Assembly: GCF_902167145.1 (NCBI RefSeq)
Contig: NC_050105.1
Span: forward strand, 116,453,898 to 116,517,897
Direction: 5' to 3'
From: Zea mays
Lineage: Eukaryota > Streptophyta > Magnoliopsida > Poales > Poaceae
DNA length: 64,000 nucleotides
Below are positions 34,759-43,678 of this stretch, one piece after another. A program made the translations under genes and the position numbers. Positions within the stretch are counted from its first letter, which is position 1, and every line of letters starts with the position of its first letter. A model generated the notes under the pieces. That model did not search any database and was not told where the DNA came from. It was given only the letters and a program-made list of their open reading frames with translations.

Positions 34759-34941
34759 AGCCCCACCACGCAGCACGCACCCAAGAAAAAAGCAGAGCAG
34801 TGGACTTGGCCAAGAAAAAAGCAGAGCAGTGGACTTGGCCATCGATCCTCCCAGCTGCCTGCCCCCACCAGCAATCTCCGCTGCCGGCCCCCCTTCTCCT
34901 TCTGCTAGTCGAGTGACCGACCGCGGCTTCCAACGGCGGAG

Positions 34942-35314
34942 GTGATCCTCTCGGTCTCGTCGCTTTTTTTCCATGGTGATGCATGCATGCGCTCAATTGG
35001 TTCCTGCATGCATGCACAATCATGGCTCCATCCATGCGTGTACATGTACATGTAGAACGCCTAGTGCTTCCCCTCCCCCTTTTTGTTCGTTTCTGCTTTA
35101 CACAATCTGCTGCCCCCCAATGCCTTCGATATATTTTGAATATATATATGCCTTGGCAAGTGGCAACCAACCTTTTTATTTATTTATTTATTTATTTATT
35201 CAATAGAAGTTTCAGTATATATATCTACTGCTGCTCTGCTAGCATGCAATGCACCCTGTTCCATTTTGCATGGCCTTAACGATTTGGTCTGATGATACTC
35301 TGGAACATGGGCAG
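34942..35314 (+). other. Possible intron in the 5' UTR of the ZPR gene
   Basis: Donor GGAG|GTGATC and acceptor CATGGGCAG|GCAAAG would remove a 373 bp AT-richer stretch that contains several upstream ATGs, including a 77-codon upstream frame at 34973. The acceptor has a weak pyrimidine tract, so this is an inference. Confidence 0.35.
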
Positions 35315-35343
35315 GCAAAGGCAAAGGCAAAGCGCGAGCGAGC

Positions 35344-35661
35344 ATGGACAGACTGAACGCGAAGCTGTACCTGCAGAACTGCTTCATCATGAAGGAGAAC
35401 GAGCGGCTGCGCAAGAAGGCGCTGCTGCTCAACCAGGAGAACCAGGCCCTGCTCACCGAGCTCAAGCAGCGGCGCATCGCCAAAACCAAAACGGCGGCGC
35501 CGCCCAACCACAGCGCCAACGGGAATGCGGCGGCGGCAGCAGGCCACCGCGCGCCGATCCCGGACCTCAATGCCGCCGCTCCGGGCCCGCGTGCAGCCGG
35601 CCACGAGAAGGCGGCGGCGGCGGCGTCGCCCAACAAGCCGAAGAAGGCGGTCGCCAACTGA
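35344..35661 (+). CDS. ZPR: LITTLE ZIPPER (ZPR) microprotein
   Basis: 105 residues from ATG to TGA, intact. Residues 1-43 match the conserved ZPR core (MDRLNAKLYLQNCFIMKENE, then RLRKKALLLNQENQALLTEL). Hydrophobic heptad positions L8, I15, L22, L29 and L36 form a leucine zipper with no DNA-binding domain. In Arabidopsis such proteins pair with HD-ZIP III factors (REVOLUTA class) and block their DNA binding, tuning leaf polarity and shoot meristem activity. The C-terminal half is Ala/Pro-rich and contains PDLNAAAP at 73-80, close to the EAR repression motif DLNxxP. The start is the first ATG of the conserved core. Codon GC is high, unlike its surroundings. It is the only clearly intact host gene here. 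Which paralogue it is cannot be told from the sequence alone. Confidence 0.93.
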   Translation: MDRLNAKLYLQNCFIMKENERLRKKALLLNQENQALLTELKQRRIAKTKTAAPPNHSANGNAAAAAGHRAPIPDLNAAAPGPRAAGHEKAAAAASPNKPKKAVAN

Positions 35662-36253
35662 CGCGCGGCTTCATTAGTTAGTCAAAAGCTGCCTTGTAGT
35701 TATCTTTACCGGTTTGCCGCCAATTCTGGACGCATGTCAAGTCAAGAACGCCGCCTGCTTAGTTGTTTTAGCTAATGCATACTGGAGTTGCATTGCATGC
35801 CTAATGTAATGATCGAGACATATGCTGCTCTGCTCCCTTCTGGAGGGATATAGCTAGATCAGCTAGTGTGGTATATATACGTAGTTGGGTGTGTCTGCTG
35901 TATGACAGGCAGTGGTGCTTAAGGAGTGAGCTTCTTCTTCCCTGGGATCTTTAGGACAAGTAGAGCTTTCTGCTGCATGCTCCATGAGGATGTGCCAATC
36001 TAAAGCATGCATGGTGCTACCGTCTTTTTGCATGAAAAACTCGAGTACAGCGTAGGGTGGTGTCTAATAAGTGCAGTGCAAAAATATCAAATTGCTCAGC
36101 CACAAAGGAATGGAACTGACAATCATCAGGCCTGACAATTCAGAAGGCTAAGTGTTCACTTGAAATAGCCTCTTAGACTTGTACAAGTGGCATTCAGGCT
36201 CCATGAGACTACGTGACAATGCAGTAGTTTATAGGGACAGAATCACGGAACAC
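35662..36253 (+). other. 3' UTR and downstream flank of the ZPR gene
   Basis: No further coding sequence. GTAATGAT at 35806-35813 equals the left half of the HD-ZIP III consensus. AATAA-type polyadenylation motifs appear near 36066. Confidence 0.5.
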
Positions 36254-36397
36254 TAAGTTTAGTCTAGTCGTTCGAATTGGTTTGTGGCTAGCTGCACCAC
36301 ACTTTTTCTAAGTTTAGTCGTTCGAATTGAAGAACTAACTTTAGATAGAAAAGTTAATCAAAGTGTAGTAAATTAGCTAGCGAACCAAACATACCTT
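36254..36397 (-). mobile_element. Tourist-like MITE, degenerate copy
   Basis: Read in reverse, it matches the intact MITE at 57869-57996 over most of its length, sharing TTAGTCGTTCGAATTGAAGA and AACCAAACAT. One end carries an extra copy of the CGTTCGAATT block. Flanking TAA and TTA fit a PIF/Harbinger target site. Confidence 0.6.
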
Positions 36398-36525
36398 AAA
36401 TCTCCAACATAAGCATGTTACTCCGTTGACATGCCCATTAGTCAGAAGAAGAGACCAACCATCACCAGTTACCGGTCCCAAGCATCTCTCTGCCAAGTAA
36501 AAAAAATGAGTTTACTAGTGCATTG

Positions 36526-36632
36526 AGGACTAGTTTGACAACTCCATTTTCTCAATAAATTTCTATTTTTTCTAAGAAAAAATAAACTAATTTTCTTTAA
36601 AAAATAGAAATCCGGGTTATCAAACTAGCACT
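36526..36632. mobile_element. Short AT-rich inverted-repeat element (MITE-like)
   Basis: The ends ACTAGTTTGACAACTCC and GGGTTATCAAACTAGC are inverted relatives about 105 bp apart, and the centre is A/T-rich and self-complementary. No target duplication was settled. Confidence 0.5.
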
Positions 36633-37134
36633 AAAATGTCTAAATTTCGCATGGTAGAACCGTAGAACCATCCAATCGGCTCACTGCTGGGCACCACTTC
36701 CAGTTGGAACCACAACAGAGGGAACAGAAATAGAGAAACAAACTGTATCATAGAGTGCCTGAATCAGTAGCCCTTGTTTTCTCTGCTACACAGCAGCACA
36801 GGCAAGAAGCATCACGGCCGTGCTTTTCCCCACATATATAGCCCAGAGTCCAGAGCTATTTGACACACCCACACTTCCTAGATGAAGATCACATCACTCT
36901 GGTCGGCTGTTCTCTTCCACAATTGTAACCAAACATAAGCCTGACAACCCGACGGGGAACCGTCCATCCAGCACTCACCGGAGGACGTGTCGACGTTGCT
37001 ATGGTCCACAGACCAGCTTGCACAGGGAGTGTTCTGTTGGATTTAACTTGGCATAAACATGTGTTTTAAGTGACCATATGGATGAACTTTTAGACACGAT
37101 CTAAACCTTGAAGTGGAAAATTATTGTCTTCATA
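36633..37134. other. Unassigned sequence
   Basis: Nothing recognisable. Mixed composition, no long open frame. Confidence 0.45.
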
Positions 37135-37522
37135 GGGTCTGTTTGTTTTGGCTTATAGATTATATAATCTGGATATAATCTAGATTATAATCTAGATATA
37201 TTATAATCTACATGTAGTTGTTTGGTAGTTTAGATTATATAAATGTAGATTATTCACAAGACAACAATACCCTTATTTATTTATTTGAGGTGAGAAAAAA
37301 AGGATGATATATATTGTAATTTCTATTTACATAACCATGGGTAGTGAGTCTTTTGCCAAAATAATCTCAAATAAGCTACTCTTGAGGAGATTATGAGATT
37401 ATCATAATCTGGGGTTTAGGTTATATAATCTGAACCCATAATCTAGATGTTTGTTTACCTACTAGATTATTTGCGCTGAATTATATAATCTAGAGAGATT
37501 ATAATCTGAAACAAACGGGGCC
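37135..37522. mobile_element. MITE rich in TAGATTATA palindromes
   Basis: The ends GGGTCTGTTTGTTT and AAACAAACGGGGCC are inverted relatives. The interior contains many copies of AGATTATA and its complement, so a transcript would fold back. Flanking ATA/TTA may be a decayed 3 bp target duplication. Confidence 0.6.
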
Positions 37523-37759
37523 TTAGCAAATGGTTCTATAAGCTCTTGAATGAAGATGGACTATGGCAGAGTGTGATCAAGAGAAAATATTTAAATAATA
37601 AGATGGTACTAGAAGAGAAGAAACAATCAGGGGATTCACAATTTTGATCGAGCCTCATAGAGGTTAAAGAACAATTTTAAAAGAGGAAGGTTTAAGGTTA
37701 ATAGCGGTAAATAGAAAAGATTTTAGAAAGATACATGGATGGACAATGAAGCATAATAA

Positions 37760-38998
37760 ATACTAGTTAAATAAGCCCGTGCATTACTACGATTTCTATA
37801 TATCATACATGTAAACCTTATTTAAATGGGATAATACATGTCCTACATTGTAAATCAGAAGGTAACAAATTATGAAAGCTAAAGGAGATCCATACAGACA
37901 TGCTACTTGTAAAGGATGTGCATTTTGTGCAAACAAATATATTTGAAATTGGTATTACCATTTTTATACAAAGTTTTTTATACCTTAAATTTTGCAATAA
38001 ATCTGTGAAAAAAGAACATAGATAGGTGGAGGACAAGAACTGGTCTCTTGATTGTGTGCATCGTCATCTCGTCCGCCAGGACGCCCGCTCTCGTAGGGTC
38101 CACTGCCTCTGGAGAGCTTCCTGTGTTGCCTCCTCCCCCACGTGTGCTAGCTCTGCCGACACGGGCGCTCTCTTCGGCAACTGGGCCACGCTGTCACTAC
38201 CACCGATAACCAAAACATAAGAAACAAGAATTGCATTGTTCTGTCTGAATAAAGAAAGAAGAACAATTCTTATATGAAACTAAGATTTTTTTGATTTTCG
38301 ACACGGGAGTGTGTCCCCCACCTGATATATTATAAGGAGCTGGACCTTGCCCTTCCTCTCACCCCTCACCCCTGGGATCCAGATCATTCTTCCTCTTCCC
38401 ACCGATTCGTTCCATCACCACGAAAGGAATCCAGAGATCAACGCCATGAACGACATGATGAGCAAGTCCTTCATGAGCTATGTTGACCTAAAGAAGGCGT
38501 CGATGAAGGACCTGGAGGCGGTGAAGGGGGGGATCAAGTTCCAGAGTCAGGCATCGATGGCGTCATGGACGAGCGCCTGCGTGGATTCTGCTAAGAGGAG
38601 ATGATGGCCATCCGCGACACGCTTGATTGTCTACACGCCGCAACGAGGAGGGAAAGTCACTACACCAGGCAGACGCCCTCCGCTCGCACCGTGGCCACGT
38701 CAACGCCGACATTGTCAGCGTGCTCCGTCGCGCCTGTGACATCTGTGCTAGGCTCGAGTCCCTGAACCAATGGAGCGGAGAGTGGAGTGAGGAGGTGGGA
38801 GGCGAGGCGTATCCGGATCGGGTTAGGGTTTTACGGGCAGTTGATGGAGGAGAGAAGGCGAGAGAGATGGAGGCGTGGGGAGGAGATCGGAGGACTATGG
38901 AGGACTACGAGGTTGGTTGAATAAAAATCAAGGGACTTTTTTTGTAAAGTTGTAACGCAGGACGACCGTCGAAACTTGTATTTTATAATAGTAAAGAA
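37760..38998 (+). mobile_element. Probable gene-capturing element around a syntaxin fragment
   Basis: The segment starts TACTAGTTAAATAAGCCCGTGC and ends ACTTGTATTTTATAATAGTA, giving inverted TACTA/TAGTA ends. CCCGTGC near the edge is often seen in grass repeats. It contains GC-rich coding-like blocks (38040-38220, 38446-38772) in AT-rich surroundings. The class is unresolved. Confidence 0.35.
38446..38772 (+). pseudogene. KNOLLE/SYP11-type syntaxin N-terminal fragment
   Basis: An ATG opens MNDMMSKSFMSYVDLKKASM, continuing KDLEA, which matches the start of plant Qa-SNAREs of the SYP111/KNOLLE group. After a shift the reading continues EEMMAIRDTLDCLHAA (about 38595). After another shift near 38630 it continues with KSLHQADALRSHRGHVNADI and VLRRACDICARLESL, the Habc helices. 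The SNARE motif and membrane anchor are absent. With at least two frameshifts and a truncated end it is a dead, probably captured, copy. The full gene would act in vesicle fusion at the plasma membrane or cell plate. Confidence 0.7.
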
Positions 38999-39035
38999 AA
39001 AAGAACATGGCAGGCACTATGTACTTAACCACTAA

Positions 39036-39198
39036 GGGCATATCCGACTAAAGTTTAGTTCCTCCTTAGAAACTAAAAGTGACTAAAAATACATTTTCAT
39101 TATTTTAGTCAATTTTAACTCTTCATGTTTAGATCTTTAGCTTCTAAAGTGACTAAACTTTAGACACTTTTGTTTTAGTTCCTGATTCAAACATGCCC
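39036..39198. mobile_element. Tourist MITE, intact
   Basis: 163 bp with inverted ends GGGCAT...ATGCCC and a perfect TAA target duplication (39033-39035, 39199-39201). Internal ACTAAAGTTTAGT pairs with ACTAAACTTTAG. No coding capacity. Confidence 0.8.
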
Positions 39199-39201
39199 TA
39201 A

Positions 39202-39548
39202 ATATATCCTGTAGGAAGGAGGTCGTTAGTGGGAGAAAAGTTGAGAGCATGTCTGAAATTGGTTACTCTTTATAACGATACTATGGCACCAAGGGTTGTG
39301 GAAAGCAAAAATGTCACTAATTTTTTTAAAATTAGTCCTCTTATGGTATTGACATAAGGGAGTAGTCCAAACAAAGGACAATCTTGCGAAAAGACAATGG
39401 AAACGAAACAAGTGCTGCTGCTTTTGTCATTGTATTGAGAACATTCAGCCCTTGTTTTTTTTTTGAGGTCCATTTGGCTAGGTCAGTTTGGAATACGGTT
39501 TGCATATGTTTCGGTCTTCAACCTCGCATGAGTATATCCTGTATGTTT
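39202..39548. other. Unassigned sequence
   Basis: No gene or terminal repeat recognised. Confidence 0.4.
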
Positions 39549-39717
39549 GGACGATTCATGCTTGGGCCTGCAGTTTCCATCAGCTTCTTCACAAAGGAAC
39601 AAGGTTTCGGCATAAGACATTTGCATGAAAATGGATACTGAGCTCTAGATTAATCAGCACAAAGGAACAGGGTTTCGGCATAACGCAAAATACAGCAGGC
39701 CCAAGCATGAATCGTCC
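39549..39717. repeat. Perfect 23-bp inverted repeat with direct repeats in the loop
   Basis: GGACGATTCATGCTTGGGCC and three further bases (39549-39571) are exactly complementary to 39695-39717. The 123 bp loop holds two near-identical copies of CACAAAGGAACAGGGTTTCG at about 39588 and 39657. Confidence 0.85.
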
Positions 39718-39954
39718 ACCATCCATGTGCCCACTGGCCAGGCCGACCGACGGGCCGAGTACGAAATCAGCACATGTAAAGGCTTGCCACGAGACGGGAC
39801 CAGCCCGGCCGGGGCGCGCCAGGAGCACCACCCCAGGTCGACGTAGAAATCTGCATCAGATGGCAGCTCTGCGTACGATGGGCTGCCGACTATTTGCATT
39901 TTTTTGAAGCGAAAACCTCTCCTCATCGTAAAGCAAAAAATATAGTTTTGGGAA
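39718..39954. other. Unassigned sequence
   Basis: GC-rich to AT-rich transition. The open frames on both strands show no known domain. Confidence 0.4.
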
Positions 39955-40242
39955 TGTCTGTATCGCTGCGGGAACCGAGTAATTTGTGTCCAATTCCAAA
40001 TTGTTTTATATTTTGATTCGATTTTATATTGTGTTTGATGTTCTCAATCGGTTGCACTCCTTTATATTTATAGGGGGTCTATACCTGTTTCTAGGCGAGA
40101 TCAAACAGATTACCACAGATGAGTTAGGATAACCACACGTGGGATAAGTACTCTCGCCCGAATTTATCTAACTGTGGACCGTTCGAGTTATCACGCGGAC
40201 CGTCCGGCCATGCCTAGGTGCCAAATATGGTGTATCGGTACA
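39955..40242 (-). repeat. LTR-like fragment of a third element, minus orientation
   Basis: On the minus strand it ends CGATACAGACA at 39955. It contains the TATA box CTATAAATA (about 40077-40069) and, upstream of it, two GGAC-N-GTCC-type cores centred at 40201 and 40180. Its left limit on the minus strand and its family are not resolved, and no partner LTR is in the window. Confidence 0.45.
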
Positions 40243-41222
40243 TCAGATATGGAATACACACTTCTGCTGGGTCAAGACGGAACCCCTATGTTTATTTGTA
40301 GCCATGGGAGGACGAGTGGTCTAACCGACTTGGGGCCTACACCCGTCCAGTAGGATCGCAAGCCTCCGGACCGGTGCCACCCTAGGTCCCAGCAGTGGGA
40401 CTACTCGTTACTCTACAGCCTGAGATCGGGCCCCAGGGGTGGTCTCGGACCCACACGTGTGCCATCCAGACCTTAGGCCGAAGGGGGTGTGGTGGAGCCA
40501 TGTGGCCCAAGGCATGTTGCGGAAGCTGCCAGCATCGCTTAACGCGAACCTCTGACATAGGGGCCACCTGCATTAAATAAATATAGGTGGTGTGTGTAGT
40601 CCGCAAGGCCTTGGACGCGTTAGTAACCCACGTGTTACCGAGGCAAAGACCATTGACCCACCGCGTTGTGTGGGGGTAACACCCATCATGACTCTTGTTA
40701 TTCCCACCACAAGGCCAGGTGAAGAGACAGGCAGAGGGGACAAGACGACATTGTCCACCTACTCCCGTACGCAGACGACATGTCAGTCTATGCCGCAACC
40801 TACACCGACGCCTTCGCACACATGCCGACGAGACAGGACGAAGGCGTGGCTTGGTAGGGAATCCACACGATGACCAAGTAAAGACCTTAGACCGCTGGGT
40901 TAATAGCTCCACACTCCTTTTGTTATAGAACTGAGGCCCACTTGTCGGGGCTCCTCAGTGCCATGTACGTGCCCTCCCTTGGCTATAAAAGGAAGGGCAC
41001 ACATGCGACTTGAAAGAGGGCCCAGGGACACACGCCACAATCACACCCCTGGGACGATCAGACTCGAGCTCCCCATTCAGGGAATCGTGGACGGACAAAC
41101 ACACTGAATTCATAGGCTTTATCAAGCTCCCTTTCTACACTCTGAAACGTAGTAGGGAATTCCCCTTCATCAACAAGCTAATCCACAAACACTAGGCCAT
41201 CGACCCTGTTCTTGGACCGACA
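40243..41222 (+). repeat. LTR of a further Ty3/gypsy element
   Basis: It ends CTTGGACCGACA at 41222, directly followed by a PBS. A TATA box TATAAAAG is at 40984-40991, in GGCTATAAAAGGAAGGGCAC. The exact left end is unclear (a TG candidate is at 40231). Only one LTR is present. Confidence 0.6.
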
Positions 41223-41224
41223 TT

Positions 41225-41243
41225 TGGTGCGCCAGGTAGGGGG
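41225..41243 (+). promoter_or_regulatory. Primer-binding site of the further gypsy element
   Basis: TGGTGCGCCAGGTAGGGGG sits two bases after the LTR end, the same layout as in the Tat element at 9941. Confidence 0.7.
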
Positions 41244-41370
41244 AATCTCCTACATGATTCTCCTAGCCGGTCGATGGAGTTCAAGCTTCAACAATCAGTG
41301 GGCATCTGGCGGATACCATCCACCTCCTGGTCAGAGTTGTCTCTCCCTCTTCTCCAGCATCTAGCGGTAG

Positions 41371-41800
41371 GGGAAAGTCGCATTATAACTCCCCCTACCT
41401 ACTAATGGGTTTCAAGGGGGAGGCCAACAAGGGCTCCACCTTCGACAACCTCATCTTGCTAGAGGCGGCTTGTCGGTTGTGGGGGCCATGAGGGCCTACT
41501 AAGTTCAAGGGTGATGCATTTAAGAGCAGCGCCAAGATCTGCGCAGCTCGCCATGTCCGCCATAGTTGGCCTTCCTCCCTCTGCCATTCGACAGTATGGG
41601 AAAGTCACAATATGAATTCCTCCACCTACGAATGGATCTCAAGAAGGAGGCGAATAATGGCTACGCCTTCGTGAACCTCACTACGATGAAGGCAGCCTAC
41701 TAGCCGTGGGGCCCTCATGGGGGCCCACCACGTGCACCAGTGGGTTTCAACGGCCATGCCAAGGCCCAACTCATCGGCCACAGCCCAAGCTCCATGACAT
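41371..41800 (+). pseudogene. Two tandem degenerate Mei2-like RRM fragments inside a gypsy element
   Basis: Copy B (from 41596) reads SQYEFLHLRMDLKKEANNGY then AFVNLTTMKAAY before a stop. This is the YDF-YLPIDF...N-GYAFVN-T signature of the C-terminal RRM of Mei2-like proteins (terminal ear1/AML type). Copy A (from 41371) is a weaker relative, SHYNSPYLLMGFKGEANKGS then TFDNLILLEAA. The shared GGGAAAGTC start gives a 227 bp period. After copy A, KFKGDAFKSSAKIC resembles the next part of that domain. The copies follow a gypsy LTR and PBS, so a captured host fragment is likely. Not functional. Confidence 0.5.
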
Positions 41801-42029
41801 TCGGGGTAGCGGCTATCAACCATCGTCAAGCTCTGCCCTTGGCTATCGCCAAGGCAAAACAGGCTACTGCTTACCCTTCGTATCTGATACTCTGATAGCA
41901 TGAGAATGAACTCTTCCTTTAAAATAGGATAACACTCAGATAGCACAAAAGGCCGAGGATGCCATTGGGGTTGCGGCCGTGACCCCCTGCATTCTCCACA
42001 ACCTTCCAAGTCCTGTCCAAGTGATAAAT

Positions 42030-42365
42030 AAAAAGTATTAATTTATATTATGAATTTGAAAATATAATATGAACAAGCAACAAGAACATCTAAAGTTACG
42101 TGCCTCTCCCTATCGGGTCGAATCAGCGGTCGCCTGTCACAAAGTATTGAACGTTGAGGGAGACTCGCGGGACGTCGCAAGTAGACGTTTCTCGAACATG
42201 AGGCGCCAGAACCTGAGGCGTCATGCTGAGCGTCGTCGTCGTCCTACTGCGTCGCATCGACAGCGGCTTGCTGCTCCACCTGTTGCTGGATGTCGTCGTC
42301 CTGTTGTGCCTCCTCCGCCGTCCTACACTCCTCCTCCCCCTCCTTGTACTCATCCCACCGCCCAC
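42030..42365 (-). pseudogene. CACTA second-ORF (TNP1-like) exon fragment
   Basis: On the minus strand, an acidic Gln/Asp-rich stretch with one stop leads to SRNVYLRGPASLPQR and RRPLIRP. That phrase is typical of the second ORF of grass CACTA elements. It is followed by a donor-like GCAC|GTAACT. It is cut at 42365 by the Opie-like insertion; the rest of the CACTA element lies at 51733-54658. Confidence 0.55.
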
Positions 42366-43664
42366 TGAAAGTCGCCTAGAGGGGGGGGGTGAATAGGGCA
42401 AAACTGAAATTTACAAAGTTAATCACAACTACAAGCCGGGTTAGCGTTAGAAATATAATCGAGTCCGCGAGAGAGGGTGCAAAACAAATCGCAAGCGAAT
42501 AAGGAGTGTGACACGCGGATTTGTTTTACCGAGGTTCGGTTCTCGCAAACCTACTCCCCGTTGAGGTGGTCACAAAGACCAGGTCTCTTTCAACACTTTC
42601 CCTCTCTCAAACGGTCCCTCGGACCGAGTGAGCTTCTTCTTCTCAATCAAACGGGAACAAAGCTTCCCCGCAAGGGCCACCACACAATTGGTGCCTCTTG
42701 CCTTGGTTACAATTGAGTTGATCGCAAGAAACATTCAAAGAAGAAAGCAATCCAAGCGCAAGAGCTCGAAAGAACACAAGCATATCTCTCTTACTAATCA
42801 CTAAGGCGTTGTGCGGAATTTGGAGAGGATTTGATCACTTCGGTGTGTCTAGAATTGAATGCTAGAGCTCTTGTAAGTGGTTGAAGTAGGAAAACTTGGA
42901 TGACTTGAATGTGGGGTGGTTGGGGGTATTTATAACCCCAACCACCAAACTAGCCGTTTGGTGGAGGCTGCTGTGGCATGGTGCACCGGACAGTCCGGTG
43001 CACACCGGACAGTGTCCGGTGCGCCAGCCACGTCACCAGGCCGTTGGGTTCCGACCGTTGGAGCTCTGACTGCTGGGCCCGCCTGGATGTCCGGTGGCGC
43101 ACCGGACATGCACTGTAGAGTGTCCGGTGCTCCATTTCGCGCGTGCCTGACTTCTGCGCGCTCTGGCGCGCATTTAATGCTTCTGCAGGTGACCGTTGGC
43201 GCGTAGTAGCCGTTGCTCCGCTGGATCACCGGACAGTCCGGTGCACACCGGACATGTCCGGTGAATTATAGCGGAGCGAATTCCCGAAGCTGGCGAGTTC
43301 CAGAGTCGCTTTCCTCTGGGGCACCGGACACTGTCCGGTGTACACCGGACAATCCGATGAATTATAGCGGAGAGCCTCTGAATTTTCCCGAAGGTGAGGA
43401 GTTCAGCGTGAAGTCCCCTAGTGCACCGGACATTGTCCGGTGGCACACCGGACAGTCCGGTGCGCCAGACCAGGGCTGCCTTCGGTTATCCCTTGCTCTT
43501 TTTGTTGAACCCAATTCTTGGTCTTTTTATTGGCTAAGTGTGAACCTTTTGGCACCTGTATAACTTATACACTAGAGCAAAACTAGTTAGTCCAATTATT
43601 TGTGTTGGGCAATTCAACCACCAAAATCAATTAGGAAAATAGGTGTAAGCCTAATTCCCTTTCA
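42366..43664 (-). repeat. LTR of the Opie-like element (3' LTR in element orientation)
   Basis: On the minus strand the TATA box TTATAAATA is at about 42935-42927, AACGGCTA is at 42958-42951, and a palindrome array lies upstream. It closely matches 50439-51732 by eye. Confidence 0.88.
42984..43462. repeat. Four pairs of CACCGGAC-N-GTCCGGTG palindromes
   Basis: Cores are centred at 42992/43012, 43235/43254, 43331/43351 and 43433/43454, that is 20, 19.5, 20 and 21 bp apart within pairs. A back-to-back version (TGTCCGGTG-GCG-CACCGGACA) is centred at 43098, with a half-site at 43121. The last three pairs repeat every 96-102 bp. Confidence 0.9.
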
Positions 43665-43678
43665 ATCTCCCCCTTTTT
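43665..43678 (-). promoter_or_regulatory. Polypurine tract of the Opie-like element
   Basis: The minus strand reads AAAAAGGGGGAGAT and abuts the LTR start TGAAAGGG. Confidence 0.8.

Noticed and set aside
34973..35206. 77-codon frame in the ZPR leader as a uORF peptide
   Set aside because: It ends in a (TTTA)n-coded tail and probably lies in an intron. It could matter only if the leader is unspliced.
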